Below are positions 52,147 through 60,825 of a DNA stretch of 64,000 nt, one piece after another. The notes below the pieces were generated by a model. That model saw nothing but the letters and a program-made list of their open reading frames with translations. It was not told the origin of the DNA and searched no databases. A program made the translations under genes and the position numbers. The number at the start of each line of letters is the position of its first letter. The first letter of the stretch is position 1. The DNA is from Streptomyces sp. NBC_00237 (GTDB taxonomy: Bacteria > Actinomycetota > Actinomycetes > Streptomycetales > Streptomycetaceae): positions 992,001 to 1,056,000 of the forward strand of contig NZ_JAPEMT010000003.1 of the NCBI RefSeq assembly GCF_026342435.1, given 5' to 3'.

Positions 52147-55100
52147 ATGCAGAAGCACACCCATGCCCGTACGCAGATACGGGCGAGACGCACGTTGACG
52201 GTGGCACTGGCGGTACTCGCCCTGGGCGTCGGCGCACTGCCGACCGCGCTGGCCGCCGACCCGGTGAAGCCGCCGCTGGTCCCCGCCAGCTCCGTCTGGG
52301 GCAAGAAGGACGCACCCCGCCTCCCGGTCCCGCCGGTCAAGGTCGGCACGAACAAGGCCCCGGCGCCGGCCGCTGAGGCGGCCCCGTCGAAGGACCGCGC
52401 CGCGTGGCGGGCGGCGCAGAAGCAGCGTTCCCGCTCCTCGCAGAAGGCTCGCCTCGCCGCCCCGGCCGCACCCCTGCTGGCCGACATCCCGAAGGGCCAG
52501 GGCGCGGTCCCCTGGCACCGGATCTCGGACTTCCGGATCACCGACGCCCTGGTCGCCAGGGTCAATTACTCCACTGGCAACCTGATGCTGGCCGCCACCG
52601 ACTTCGACGTCCCGGGGGTTGGCCAGAGCCTCCAGCTGACCCGGACGTACAACTCGATGGATGCCCCGTGGGGCAAGGTCTCGCAGCGGTGGTGGCAGGG
52701 CTGGGAGCGGTACGCGCAGGTCAGTGACACGGAGTTCGCCTGGTTCGACGCGACTGGGGCCTCGGTCCGTTTCGTGAAGCAGGCCGACGGGACGTACTCG
52801 ACCCCGGCCGGGTATTCGAAGGACCTGAAGGCGAACGCGGACGGGACGTTCACCCTGACCGACCGCAAGTCGGGTTCGAAGGACACGTACAACGCGGGCG
52901 GCACCCTGACGAAGGTCACTGACCGCAACAACGGCACCATCACGGTGACCCAGCACGACGAGGGCGCGGAGCACAAGGGCTTCAAGCTGACCGAGACCCG
53001 CTCGGGCCGGTGGGTGGACCTGGTGAAGACGGACGCCTCGCAGTGGCAGGCCAAGGACCACGCCGGCCGCACCGCCGTCTTCGACCTCAACCCGGCCGGT
53101 GACCTGGCGAAGACCACCGACACCTCGGGCAAGTCGACGGTCTTCGAGTACGACACCTCGCGCCGCCTGACCCGGATCACGACCCCGGACGGCCGGGTGA
53201 CGAACTTCGGCTACGACGCGCAGAACCGCGTGACCTCGATGCAGCGGGCGACGGCTTTCAACGGCAACGCGCACACGGGCCCGACGTACTCGTACACCTA
53301 CGAGGCGGGGAAGACGAAGGTCTCCGACCCCGAACAGCACACCACCACCTACGAGTTGAACACCGACGGCGGCGTCACCAGGACCACCGACGCCCTGGGC
53401 CACTCCCGCTCCAAGTCGTACGACGCGAACCACAACGTCAAGACGGCCACGGACGCGATGGGCACCGGTTCGACGCCGGGCAACGAGACCGCGTACGGGT
53501 GGGACGCCCGTAACAATCCCACCTCCGCGAAGCTCCCGACCGGGGCGACCTCGGCGGTCGGCGCGTACGCGACCAGGGCGGGCCGGGACGTGCCCGGCAC
53601 GATGGAGTCCGCCGACGGCGAGAAGACCTCCTTCACCTACGACGCGGCGGGCAACACCGAATCGGTCGCCGTCTCCGGCACCGGCGGCGGCACGGAGAAG
53701 TACACCTACAACAAGGCAACCCCGACCTGCGGTGGTTTTGAGGGCCAGCGGTGCACGGTCACCGACGCCCGCGGCAAGGTGACGAAGTTCCAGTACGACG
53801 CCAGGGGCAACCTCGTCGAGGTCACCCCGCCCGCCCCGCTCGGCAAGACCACCTACACCTACGACGCCCTCGGCCGCGTCGAGACCTCCGTGGACGGCCG
53901 CGGCGTCAACTCCGTGTTCACCTACGACAACCGCGACCGCATCACGGAGGTCTCCTCCTCCACCACCACGGTCCGCTACGTCTATGACGGTGACGGCAAC
54001 CTCTCCCAGCGCACGGACGACGGCGGCCTGATCACGTACGCCTTCGATCCGCTCTCCCGCGAGACCATCCGCACCCTCCAGGACGGCTCCCAGACCGAGC
54101 TCACCTACACCCCGGCGGGCAACGTCGACACCTACAAGGACCCGGCGGGCCTCACCGGCTACACCTACGACGCCGCGAACCGCCTCACCGCGCTGAAGGA
54201 CCCGTCGGGCAAGACCACGACATACGCCTACAACAACAACGACAAGCGCACCAAGACCACCTACCCGGGTGGCACCGTCCAGGAAGTCACCCCGGACAAG
54301 TCCGGCCGCCCCACCCTGATCAAGGCGACCTCCCCCAAGGGCACCCTCACCAACACCTCCTACACCTACTCCTATGTCTCCGGGACGGCGACGAAGGACG
54401 GTACGAAGATCCGCACCGCCACCGACGGGGTAATGGGCCTGACGAAGACCTACACCTACGACAGCGCGGGCCGCTTCTCCTACGCCGAGGAGAAGAAGGG
54501 CACCACCCTCGCCGCGTCCTACCAGTACTGCTACGACGCAGCAGGCAACCTCACCTCCCAGGGCTCGGTAAAGGGCTGCCCGGTCGCGGGCACCGCCTAC
54601 ACCTACAACGACGCCTCCCAGCTCATCTCCCGCGGCGGCTCCACCGCCGGGTGGGGCTACGACAAGGCGGGCAACGAAACCGACGGCGCCAGCGGCGCCG
54701 AACGCGCCCGCACCGGCGGCATCTGGTCCGACCACTCCCAGCAGACCTCCGTCACGGTCGCCGGAAAGAAGTACACCGGCCTCTACGGCTCAACTGACCA
54801 GTCCGAGCGCCTCTTCTACGGCGACACCACGATGCACAACGGCCCCCTCGGCCTCTCCGCGAAGACCGACCCGACCGGGGACATGGGATTCAACCGGGAG
54901 CCCGGGGGCACCCTGAACTCCATGACGACCGCGGGCAAGTCGTACTACTACCTCACCGACGCACTCGGCTCCGTCCTCGCACTGGCCGACGAGACCGGCG
55001 CGAAAGTGAACGAGTACCGCTACAGCCCCCGCGGCGTCGACGGCACCTTCACCGAAAAAGTCCCCCAGCCCTACCGGTACGCCGGCGGCTACCAGGACCC

Positions 55101-55539
55101 GACCGGCCTCTACCACCTCAAGGCCCGGTACTACGACCCGCGCATCGGCCGCTTCACCAGCCCCGACCCCTCCGGCCAGGAAAAGAACCCTTACCTCTAC
55201 GCCGAAGGCGACCCCGTCAATCGCATCGACCCCAACGGGACGTTGAGCGTAGGGGGAGTTCTTAAGGGCGCCACGAAAGCTGTAGGCCTCTATGACGACG
55301 TGAAGTCCGGCGCAGAGGCCGTGGGTGCGCTCGCGAACGGCGAATACGGGAAAGCCGCCGCCATCGGGGCAGGGATGGCAGCTGGTGCACTTACGGAATC
55401 CGCTTGCGGAACGGCTGCTGTTGCCGCTGGGGCGCCTACTGGTGGAGTAGGCGGCGCGGTGGTGGGGGCTGCGTGTTTCAAGGTCGGGGATTACGTGGGC
55501 GACAAGGTTGAGGAAGAAGGAATGGGCGCCTGGACATAA
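52147..55539 (+). CDS. Secreted RHS/YD-repeat protein with a variable C-terminal tail
   Basis: A 1130-residue exported protein. The signal peptide (RARRTLTVALAVLALGVGAL) ends near ALAAD. A linker rich in Ala/Lys/Pro follows, then a DUF6531-like start (VNYSTGNLMLAATDFDVPG). Residues about 300-950 hold many YD repeats (YDAAGNL, YDALGRV, YTYDAANRLTAL). The RHS core ends with RYAGGYQDPTGLYHLKARYY and DPRIGRFTSPDP. After the junction DPNG (about residue 1030), a tail of about 100 residues is Gly/Ala-rich with GxxxG spacing and lower GC, so it may insert in membranes. RHS proteins encapsulate and deliver C-terminal toxins. TTG 52144 precedes the chosen ATG. Confidence 0.93.
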   Translation: MQKHTHARTQIRARRTLTVALAVLALGVGALPTALAADPVKPPLVPASSVWGKKDAPRLPVPPVKVGTNKAPAPAAEAAPSKDRAAWRAAQKQRSRSSQKARLAAPAAPLLADIPKGQGAVPWHRISDFRITDALVARVNYSTGNLMLAATDFDVPGVGQSLQLTRTYNSMDAPWGKVSQRWWQGWERYAQVSDTEFAWFDATGASVRFVKQADGTYSTPAGYSKDLKANADGTFTLTDRKSGSKDTYNAGGTLTKVTDRNNGTITVTQHDEGAEHKGFKLTETRSGRWVDLVKTDASQWQAKDHAGRTAVFDLNPAGDLAKTTDTSGKSTVFEYDTSRRLTRITTPDGRVTNFGYDAQNRVTSMQRATAFNGNAHTGPTYSYTYEAGKTKVSDPEQHTTTYELNTDGGVTRTTDALGHSRSKSYDANHNVKTATDAMGTGSTPGNETAYGWDARNNPTSAKLPTGATSAVGAYATRAGRDVPGTMESADGEKTSFTYDAAGNTESVAVSGTGGGTEKYTYNKATPTCGGFEGQRCTVTDARGKVTKFQYDARGNLVEVTPPAPLGKTTYTYDALGRVETSVDGRGVNSVFTYDNRDRITEVSSSTTTVRYVYDGDGNLSQRTDDGGLITYAFDPLSRETIRTLQDGSQTELTYTPAGNVDTYKDPAGLTGYTYDAANRLTALKDPSGKTTTYAYNNNDKRTKTTYPGGTVQEVTPDKSGRPTLIKATSPKGTLTNTSYTYSYVSGTATKDGTKIRTATDGVMGLTKTYTYDSAGRFSYAEEKKGTTLAASYQYCYDAAGNLTSQGSVKGCPVAGTAYTYNDASQLISRGGSTAGWGYDKAGNETDGASGAERARTGGIWSDHSQQTSVTVAGKKYTGLYGSTDQSERLFYGDTTMHNGPLGLSAKTDPTGDMGFNREPGGTLNSMTTAGKSYYYLTDALGSVLALADETGAKVNEYRYSPRGVDGTFTEKVPQPYRYAGGYQDPTGLYHLKARYYDPRIGRFTSPDPSGQEKNPYLYAEGDPVNRIDPNGTLSVGGVLKGATKAVGLYDDVKSGAEAVGALANGEYGKAAAIGAGMAAGALTESACGTAAVAAGAPTGGVGGAVVGAACFKVGDYVGDKVEEEGMGAWT

Positions 55540-55547
55540 ACGGTAAG

Positions 55548-55581
55548 GGTCGGGGGAGGGCGATTCCGCCCTCCCCCGACC
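55548..55581 (+). terminator. Strong hairpin terminator after the RHS gene
   Basis: A perfect 15-bp stem (55548-55562 pairs with 55567-55581) around the loop ATTC, almost all G-C pairs, beginning 9 bp after the RHS stop. It has no T-run. It should terminate or strongly attenuate transcription before the downstream small genes. Confidence 0.85.
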
Positions 55582-55624
55582 AGCTAGTCACCCAAATGAA
55601 ATAACCCTATGCTCGGAGGCTGAC

Positions 55625-55735
55625 ATGGAAAACAATACGCTGGCCGCGTTGAGCGGTGCGTCCGGTGCAATTATCGCCACCGTGGTTGTGGTCATCGGTA
55701 TAGCGGCGGCTTTGTACGTTCGATTGAAGAAATAG
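55625..55735 (+). CDS. Membrane micropeptide 1 (36 aa)
   Basis: A 36-residue peptide from ATG 55625 with GGAGG 6-10 nt upstream. It has a short polar N-terminus, one membrane helix (AIIATVVVVIGIAAALYV) and a basic end RLKK, so N-out/C-in is the likely topology. It has no signal peptidase site. The GC content of its region is lower than the chromosome's. It lies 85 bp after the RHS stop, beyond the terminator. It resembles small toxin or holin-like peptides and could also be an immunity peptide for the RHS tail; neither role is shown. Confidence 0.65.
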   Translation: MENNTLAALSGASGAIIATVVVVIGIAAALYVRLKK

Positions 55736-55816
55736 CAGTTCTTTGCGTATGAAGGCTGCCGTCGGGGAGGCCGCTCCGGCGGCGGTTCTGTAACGTCACG
55801 ATCGAAAGGGCATGCC

Positions 55817-55930
55817 GTGGTGACTGCAAGCGGGATCAATAGTGTGGGGCCCTACGGGACGGCTGTATTCATTGGGTGCGTCATCGTTCTGGTTGTTCTT
55901 ATCCTGTGGAACAGGTCACGGAAGCGCTGA
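55817..55930 (+). CDS. Membrane micropeptide 2 (37 aa)
   Basis: A 37-residue peptide from GTG 55817 (or GTG 55820), with AAAGGG about 6 nt upstream. It has the same plan as peptide 1: a short Gly/Ser-rich N-terminus, one membrane helix (AVFIGCVIVLVVLILW) and a basic tail NRSRKR. The similarity of layout but not of sequence suggests functionally related, diverged peptides. A Cys sits inside the helix. Role unknown. Confidence 0.6.
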   Translation: MVTASGINSVGPYGTAVFIGCVIVLVVLILWNRSRKR

Positions 55931-55976
55931 GCTTTCTACCTTACGGAGATTGGTTGGCTGTGGCAAGGAGCGTCAA

Positions 55977-56129
55977 ATGGCGGAATCCACCGCAGTGGGG
56001 ATAATAATGGGGGGAGGGTCGATTTTTTACAGTTCCAAATTTGCCAAAAGAGTCACCGAGGGTAGTGCTTTTTTGCCCGCTCTAACGCGCGAGCGGGTAA
56101 GTCTACAGCCCGAATTGGGCCTATCATGA
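55977..56129 (+). CDS. Small protein 3 (50 aa), coupled to micropeptide 4
   Basis: A 50-residue peptide from ATG 55977 with AAGGAG 7-12 nt upstream. The N-terminal half is Gly-rich and weakly hydrophobic (STAVGIIMGGGSIFYSSKFA); the second half is basic/polar (KRVTEGSAFLPALTRERV). The TGA stop overlaps the start of the next ORF (ATGA at 56126-56129), the classic signature of translational coupling. GC content is low for this DNA. No family is recognised. Confidence 0.5.
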   Translation: MAESTAVGIIMGGGSIFYSSKFAKRVTEGSAFLPALTRERVSLQPELGLS

Positions 56130-56191
56130 TCGGGGCTTTTTTGTTGATCATGGGGGTTCTCATGCTATTCGGTCTCATCAAGGCTGGTTAG
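56126..56191 (+). CDS. Membrane micropeptide 4 (21 aa)
   Basis: A 21-residue ORF (ATG 56126 to TAG 56189-56191) that is almost entirely one membrane helix (IGAFLLIMGVLMLFGLIKAG). Its start overlaps the preceding stop by 4 bp, so translation would depend on that gene. The third membrane peptide in this short stretch, it is too short for reliable gene calling, but its context supports it. Confidence 0.45.
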   Translation: MIGAFLLIMGVLMLFGLIKAG

Positions 56192-56282
56192 CAGAAAGTT
56201 CGTGAGCCATAACGTTCAACTGATAGCAGCATCGGCAATGGATCGACTGCCTCGACCTGCTCTTTCAGAAAGGGATATTCAC

Positions 56283-56600
56283 ATGCCGGGCATCAATTGT
56301 CCGTTCTCGAATCCGCAGAGCCCGGCAGAGTACGCCGCCAACCGACAGGCCGCCGACGCCTATGACCACCAGGAGCAGAACCACGGCCGCCCCTCTCCGC
56401 GGTACGAACCCGCTCGCGCCGACGTCGCCGGCCGCCCGACCACGGCACAGCAAGTTGCGTACGCCGCCGACCGCCTGCTGTTCAGCGACCCGAGCGGCTC
56501 GGAGCGGGCCATAGCCGAACTCCTCAACTACGTGGCCGTAACCTGGGAGCAGCAGGACCTTCCACTGCGCCAGCACGCCCAGGCTGTGACGGTGCTTTAG
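56283..56600 (+). CDS. Hypothetical soluble protein
   Basis: A 105-residue hydrophilic protein from ATG 56283, with AAAGGGA upstream. It starts PGINCPFSNPQSPAEYAANR and ends in an amphipathic helix ERAIAELLNYVAVTWEQQDL. No family is known to me. Normal high GC content returns here, unlike the micropeptides before it. The TAG stop lies directly at the left end of an IS5-type element, so the insertion probably created or preserved the stop and the native C-terminus may differ. Confidence 0.55.
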   Translation: MPGINCPFSNPQSPAEYAANRQAADAYDHQEQNHGRPSPRYEPARADVAGRPTTAQQVAYAADRLLFSDPSGSERAIAELLNYVAVTWEQQDLPLRQHAQAVTVL

Positions 56601-57705
56601 AGGACGTTCCGGTTAAAAACGGGGCGATTCATGGGTTGTGCCAGGTTATGGGCGTTTCGCCGGTCGCTCGTTTCGCGAGGGTTGAGATCATCGCGATGCG
56701 GATTATGCTCTCGGAGTGTGCGGGTTTGGTCTCGTAGTCGCGGGCGAGGCGTCGGTGCATCATGATCCACCCGAAACTCCGCTCGACGAGCCAGCGCCTG
56801 GGGATCACGGAGAAGCCTTTGACCTGCTCGTTTCGCGGGACTACGTCGACGTCGATGCCGAGGGCGGCGCCGTGCTCGATGGCCTTGGTCTTGTAGCCGG
56901 TGTCGACCCATGCCTTGGTGATCGTGGGGTGCTCGGCGGCGACTTGAGTGAGGAGCTGTTTGCCGGCCTCGTTGTCGGAGACGCTGGCGGCGGTGACCAT
57001 GACCAGCAGTAATAGGCCGAGGGTGTCGACGACGATGCTGCGCTTGCGGCCCACGATCTTCTTCCCGGCATCCGTGCCCTGGGTGTCGGTGGGCACACTG
57101 GTCGCGGTCTTCACGCTCTGGGCGTCGATCACGCAGGCGGTGGGCTCGGCAGTGCGTCCTGCCTGCTCACGGACCATCCGGTGGAGGTGAAGGCCGAGTT
57201 TCTCGATGGTGCCGTCCGCGCTCCAGGTGCTGAAGTAGCCGAACACCGTGGTGTGCGGCGGGAAGTCGTGCGGCAGGTAGCGCCAGGGGACGCCGGTCCG
57301 GTTGAGGAAGAGGATCGCGTTCATGACTTCCCGCAGGTCAGTGACCTTGCCGCCCAGATTGAGCGAGGTCTTCTGTCGCTCGGCCCGCCAGGCCGTCAAC
57401 GTCGGCTCCATCAACGCCCAGCGGGCATCGGACAGATCGCTCAAGTACGGCAGGCGTCGCTGCGAAGAGGTCATGGAGATACTCATGCACGAGGCCCCCA
57501 CCCGGGCATATCGCTCGATCGAGCGAGGCAAAAGCCGCCTTACAGCAGCTTTTCGAACCGGACAGGAGCTATCGGCGTGGATCGGGGCAAAAAGAGAGAT
57601 CACTCCTGGCGAGGCCGTGAGCGCAAACCGCCTGTTTCGCCTGCATGTAGCTAATTCCGGCACGCGCGAACTGGCATGAAGCGGCGCATATGCGTGGAAC
57701 GTCCT
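56601..57705 (-). mobile_element. IS5-family insertion sequence
   Basis: About 1.1 kb bounded by GAGGACGTTCC (56600-56610) and its perfect inverse GGAACGTCCTC (57696-57706). It holds one intact transposase. The right end interrupts a tyrosine recombinase gene immediately after its LLGHLDL segment. I could not define the target duplication exactly. Confidence 0.82.
56629..57486 (-). CDS. IS5-family DDE transposase
   Basis: A 285-residue transposase in one intact frame from ATG 57486 (or 57474). It has an N-terminal domain LPYLSDLSDARWALMEPTL, the DUF4096-like TGVPWRYLPHDFPPHTTVFG, and then DDE motifs: CVIDAQSVKTATSV (first Asp), KAWVDTGYKTKAIEHG (second Asp), RWLVERSFGWIMMHRRLARD (Glu with RxxxE spacing). 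The KKIVGRKRSIVVDTLGLLL block is typical of the IS427/IS5 group. It appears functional. Confidence 0.93.
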   Translation of the reverse strand: MSISMTSSQRRLPYLSDLSDARWALMEPTLTAWRAERQKTSLNLGGKVTDLREVMNAILFLNRTGVPWRYLPHDFPPHTTVFGYFSTWSADGTIEKLGLHLHRMVREQAGRTAEPTACVIDAQSVKTATSVPTDTQGTDAGKKIVGRKRSIVVDTLGLLLLVMVTAASVSDNEAGKQLLTQVAAEHPTITKAWVDTGYKTKAIEHGAALGIDVDVVPRNEQVKGFSVIPRRWLVERSFGWIMMHRRLARDYETKPAHSESIIRIAMISTLAKRATGETPITWHNP

Positions 57706-57706
57706 C

Positions 57707-58140
57707 TGAGATCGAGATGGCCAAGGAGCTTCGCGGCGATGTGGATCGGCAGGCCGCCGTTGACCGTCTCCGTCGAGAAGATTCTGCGGAAGTCGTGCGA
57801 CGTGAACCTCAACGGCGACCCGTTGACGTCGACGATGCCGGCCCGCAGCGCATGGCCGGTGAGGAGCTCGCGGATCCGGTTGGGAGAGATGACCTGCAAC
57901 CGGTGCTGGGAAGGGCACTGGAACAGGTGCGGCAGTGGCGGGCCGAAGACCCGCTCGTAGCCGTCGTACCGGGTCAGCAGAGGCCCCCGCTCCTCGGTGC
58001 CCTTGATCCGGCGAATGATCCGGGCAAGGATCGCGACCAGGTCCGGGTCGGCGGGGATGATGCGCTCGCGGTCGGTCTTGGACGGGCTGATCTGCAGCAG
58101 CGGCACCGTCTCACCGGTCGGGGCCGCAGGCGACAACACG
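57707..58140 (-). pseudogene. Tyrosine recombinase/integrase, internal fragment
   Basis: Minus-strand reading: SKTDRERIIPADPDLVAILA, RYDGYERVFGPPLPHLFQ, NGSPLRFTSHDFRRIFSTE (the HxxR catalytic pair of tyrosine recombinases) and AKLLGHLDL (start of the LGH block with the third catalytic His). It is cut off by the IS5 right end before the nucleophilic Tyr, and on the other side by an IS3 fragment. It is the remains of a phage- or transposon-type integrase. Confidence 0.85.
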
Positions 58141-58341
58141 GCCATGGAGTCCTTCTTCAGCCTGCTGCAGAAGAACGTCCTCGACCGCCGCACCTGGGCC
58201 ACCCGCCAGGAACTGCGGATCGCGATCGTGACCTGGATCGAGCGGACCTACCACCGACGCCGCCGGCAGGTCTCACTCGGCCGGCTGACCCCCGTCGAAT
58301 TCGAGACCGTCATGACCCCACCGGCCCTCCGGGCCGCGTGA
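58130..58341 (+). pseudogene. IS3-family OrfB transposase, C-terminal fragment
   Basis: The frame reads GDNTAMESFFSLLQKNVLD, RRTWATRQELRIAIVTWIE and RTYHRRRRQVSLGRLTPVEF, the invariable end of IS3 OrfB, including the DNxxxESFF Glu region. The preceding integrase core is missing. It is joined directly to the integrase fragment, indicating deletion or nested insertion. Confidence 0.85.
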
Positions 58342-58344
58342 CCA

Positions 58345-58747
58345 CACTTGTCACCTGAAGCTGCAGCAGACCCGTTCTGCTCATCGTCACGTAGTTGGCG
58401 CTGCCAAGCGGCTCGGGTGAAGCTCGTCGCAACTGTCGGATCCGGTCTTGCTGTCGTGCCATGGCGCAGTCGACGGCTTCGCCGATGGCGTCGGTGCTGG
58501 TCCGGGTGCGCCGGGGGTAGTCCTGGTACTTCACCTGATGCCAGACGAGCTCGATGTCGTTCACCGCCGGGCTGTACGGGGGCAGGAGCAGCTCGACCCC
58601 GATCTTCGCGAGTTGCCGGAAGCGGCCCTTGAACGCCTTGGCCACGTGCGCGGAGGCGTTGTCGAGGGCGACGGTTAACGCCCCGGCCATGTGCGCTGCG
58701 TGAGGGATGGCCTCCGCGACGCCTTGCCGGTCATCGGCCCGCCTCAT
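58345..58747 (-). pseudogene. IS630-family transposase, C-terminal fragment
   Basis: Minus-strand reading: ALTVALDNASAHVAKAFKG (second DDE Asp), VELLLPPYSPAVNDIELVWH (Glu region) and QVKYQDYPRRTRTSTDAIGE. The upstream half with the HTH and first Asp is absent. It is distinct in sequence from the other two IS630 transposases of the window. Confidence 0.82.
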
Positions 58748-59000
58748 ACCAGAGCCTGGTAGACCGGCGTCCCGAGACGGAGATCAATTCGGCGATCCTC
58801 AGCCCCTATTGGGTGAAACCTCCGCCACTCCACGAGCAGAGTTCGAACGTCTCGTGAGACATGCGGATCGCGAAGAACACCGCCACGTTCACGCTGTGCC
58901 CCGCCAGGCCGGGGACGGCCTGCCCCTGCCCTGGACTCCGCAGCACGCCGCCCGCGCCGCCGCGCAGAACGGCGTTACGTCATGAGCACCGTCCCTGGTC

Positions 59001-59186
59001 ATGGCCCGCGAGCCCATCCCCGCTGGCCCCACGGTGCTCCTGGCCGGACCGACCCCCGACAAGGGCGAGCCGGTCCCCTCCTGGCGGCCCACAGCCCTCG
59101 ATCTCATCACCGCGCAGTGGACCGGCTCCGAGCAGCTGACCTTCCTGACTCCCGAGTCCCGTGGTGGAGTCCGTGCCGAACGCTAG
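59001..59186 (+). pseudogene. N-terminal fragment of a nucleoside 2-deoxyribosyltransferase-like protein
   Basis: ATG 59001 starts AREPIPAGPTVLLAGPTPDK, then VPSWRPTALDLITAQW and LTFLTPESRGGVRAER, which matches the N-terminus of the nucleoside 2-deoxyribosyltransferase-like domain (LxGPTP ... PESRGG) common in Streptomyces. The frame ends at a TAG created at the insertion point of the IS630-like transposon. The rest of the enzyme, including the catalytic Glu region, is not found beyond the transposon. Confidence 0.65.
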
Positions 59187-59277
59187 TGCTGTGACCGCAT
59201 AGGTTCGCCGGGTTGGTGCTCATGGTCCTTGTGCCGGTTGGATGTGACGACACATCCGATCGGTGCGGGGAGGCGGG

Positions 59278-60396
59278 ATGGCACAGCCGGTCCGGGTGCG
59301 CAGACTGACCGAGCAGGAGGGGCAGAAGCTGCAGCGGATCGTGCGCCGGGGCAGTACCAGCACGGTGCGCTTCCGGCGCGCGATGATGCTGCTGGCCTCG
59401 GCGGGCAGGAACAGCGTCCCGGTAATCGCGAAGCTCGTGCAGGCAGACGAGGACACCGTCCGCGATGTGATCCACAAGTTCAACGAGATCGGGCTGGCCT
59501 GCCTGGACCCTCGGTGGGCGGGAGGCCGTCCCCGCCTGCTCAGCGATGACGACGAGGATTTCGTCATCCAGACGGCCACCACCCGCCCGACCAAGCTCGG
59601 CAAACCCTTCACCCGCTGGTCGATCCGTAAGCTTGCCGACCACCTGCGGCACAATGTCTCCCGTCCGATACGTATCGGCCGCGAGGCCCTGCGCTGCCTG
59701 CTCGCCCGTCGCGGTATCACCTTCCAGCGCACCAAGACCTGGAAGGAGTCCACCGACCCGGACTTCGACGCGAAACTGGAGCGCATCAAGTACGCACTCA
59801 CCCAGCGACCCGACCGCACCTTCGCCTTCGATGAGTTCGGGCCGCTCGGCATCCGCCCGACTGCCGGGACCTGCTGGGCCAGGCGGGGCAGGACCGACCG
59901 GCTCCCGGCCACCTTCCACCGCACCCACGGAGTGCGCTACTTCCACGGCTGCTACTCCGTCGGCGATGACACGCTCTGGGGTGTCAACCACCTCCGCAAA
60001 GGCGCCGACCACAGCCTCTCCGCGCTCAAGAGCATCCGGGCCGCCCGCCCGGACGGCGCCCCCATTTACGTCATCCTCGACAACCTCTCCGCCCACAAAG
60101 GCAGCAAGATCCGCCGGTGGGCGGCAAGGAACAAGGCCGAGCTCTGCTTCACCCCGACCAACGCCTCCTGGGCCAACCCCATCGAGGCCCACTTCGGGCC
60201 GCTGCGGCAGTTCACCCTCACCAGCTCGAACCACCCCAACCACCCCGTCCAGACCCGGGAGTTGCACCAGTACCTGCGCTGGCGCAACCAGAACGCCCGT
60301 CACCCCGACGTCCTGGCCGCACAGCGCCGTGAACGGGCCCGCGTCCGCAGCGAGAAGGGCGTCCGCTGGGGCGGACGCCCTCTGCAGGCGGCATAG
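59278..60396 (+). CDS. IS630-family transposase (intact)
   Basis: A 372-residue transposase from ATG 59278 with GGGAGG upstream. N-terminal HTH domains (RLTEQEGQKLQRIVRRGST, NSVPVIAKLVQADEDTVRDV) precede the DDE core: RTFAFDEFGPLGIRP (first Asp), PIYVILDNLSAHKGSKIRRW (second Asp) and FTPTNASWANPIEAHFGPLR (Glu). All catalytic motifs are in one frame, so transposition could be active. It converges on the VOC gene within the same inverted repeats. Confidence 0.94.
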   Translation: MAQPVRVRRLTEQEGQKLQRIVRRGSTSTVRFRRAMMLLASAGRNSVPVIAKLVQADEDTVRDVIHKFNEIGLACLDPRWAGGRPRLLSDDDEDFVIQTATTRPTKLGKPFTRWSIRKLADHLRHNVSRPIRIGREALRCLLARRGITFQRTKTWKESTDPDFDAKLERIKYALTQRPDRTFAFDEFGPLGIRPTAGTCWARRGRTDRLPATFHRTHGVRYFHGCYSVGDDTLWGVNHLRKGADHSLSALKSIRAARPDGAPIYVILDNLSAHKGSKIRRWAARNKAELCFTPTNASWANPIEAHFGPLRQFTLTSSNHPNHPVQTRELHQYLRWRNQNARHPDVLAAQRRERARVRSEKGVRWGGRPLQAA

Positions 60397-60414
60397 CCAC
60401 AGACCCGGGCCCCT

Positions 60415-60825
60415 CTACCGCCCAGTGCCACTGGGCCGGTTCAACTGGATCAGGTCCCAGCGGTTGCCATACAGGTCCCGGAAGACGGCAACCGTGCCGT
60501 ACGCCTCCTGCCGGGGCGCTTCTTCGAACACGGCCCCGGCCGCCCGCATCCGCTCGTAGTCGCGCTCAAACGCATCGGTGTTCAAGAACCAGCCGACCCG
60601 GCCGCCGGTCTGATCCCCGATACGGGCCTTCTGCCCGCCGGTCACGGCCCTGGCCAGGAGCACAGCCGTCTCCCGCACCCCCGGCGGAGCCACCACGACC
60701 CACCGCTTCTCATCGTCGATCCGAGTGTCTTCCAGGAGCTCGAACCCGACGACGTTCCGGTAGAAGGCGATGGCCTCGTCGTAGTCACGCACAACAACGG
60801 TCACCAGTCCGAGATGAGTCATCAC
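60415..60825 (-). CDS. VOC-superfamily (glyoxalase/bleomycin-resistance/dioxygenase) protein, transposon passenger
   Basis: A 136-residue one-domain VOC protein with two beta-alpha-beta-beta-beta units: THLGLVTVVVRDYDEAIAFY with a metal-ligand-type His4, VVGFELLEDTRID, VGWFLNTDAFERDYERMRAA, and the ending YGTVAVFRDLYGNRWDLIQL. Such proteins isomerise glutathione or mycothiol adducts, bind bleomycin-like drugs or act as dioxygenases; the role here is unknown. The stop faces the transposase stop 18 bp away, and the start lies 66 bp inside the right inverted repeat. ATG 60825 and 60822 are both possible. Confidence 0.88.
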   Translation of the reverse strand: MMTHLGLVTVVVRDYDEAIAFYRNVVGFELLEDTRIDDEKRWVVVAPPGVRETAVLLARAVTGGQKARIGDQTGGRVGWFLNTDAFERDYERMRAAGAVFEEAPRQEAYGTVAVFRDLYGNRWDLIQLNRPSGTGR

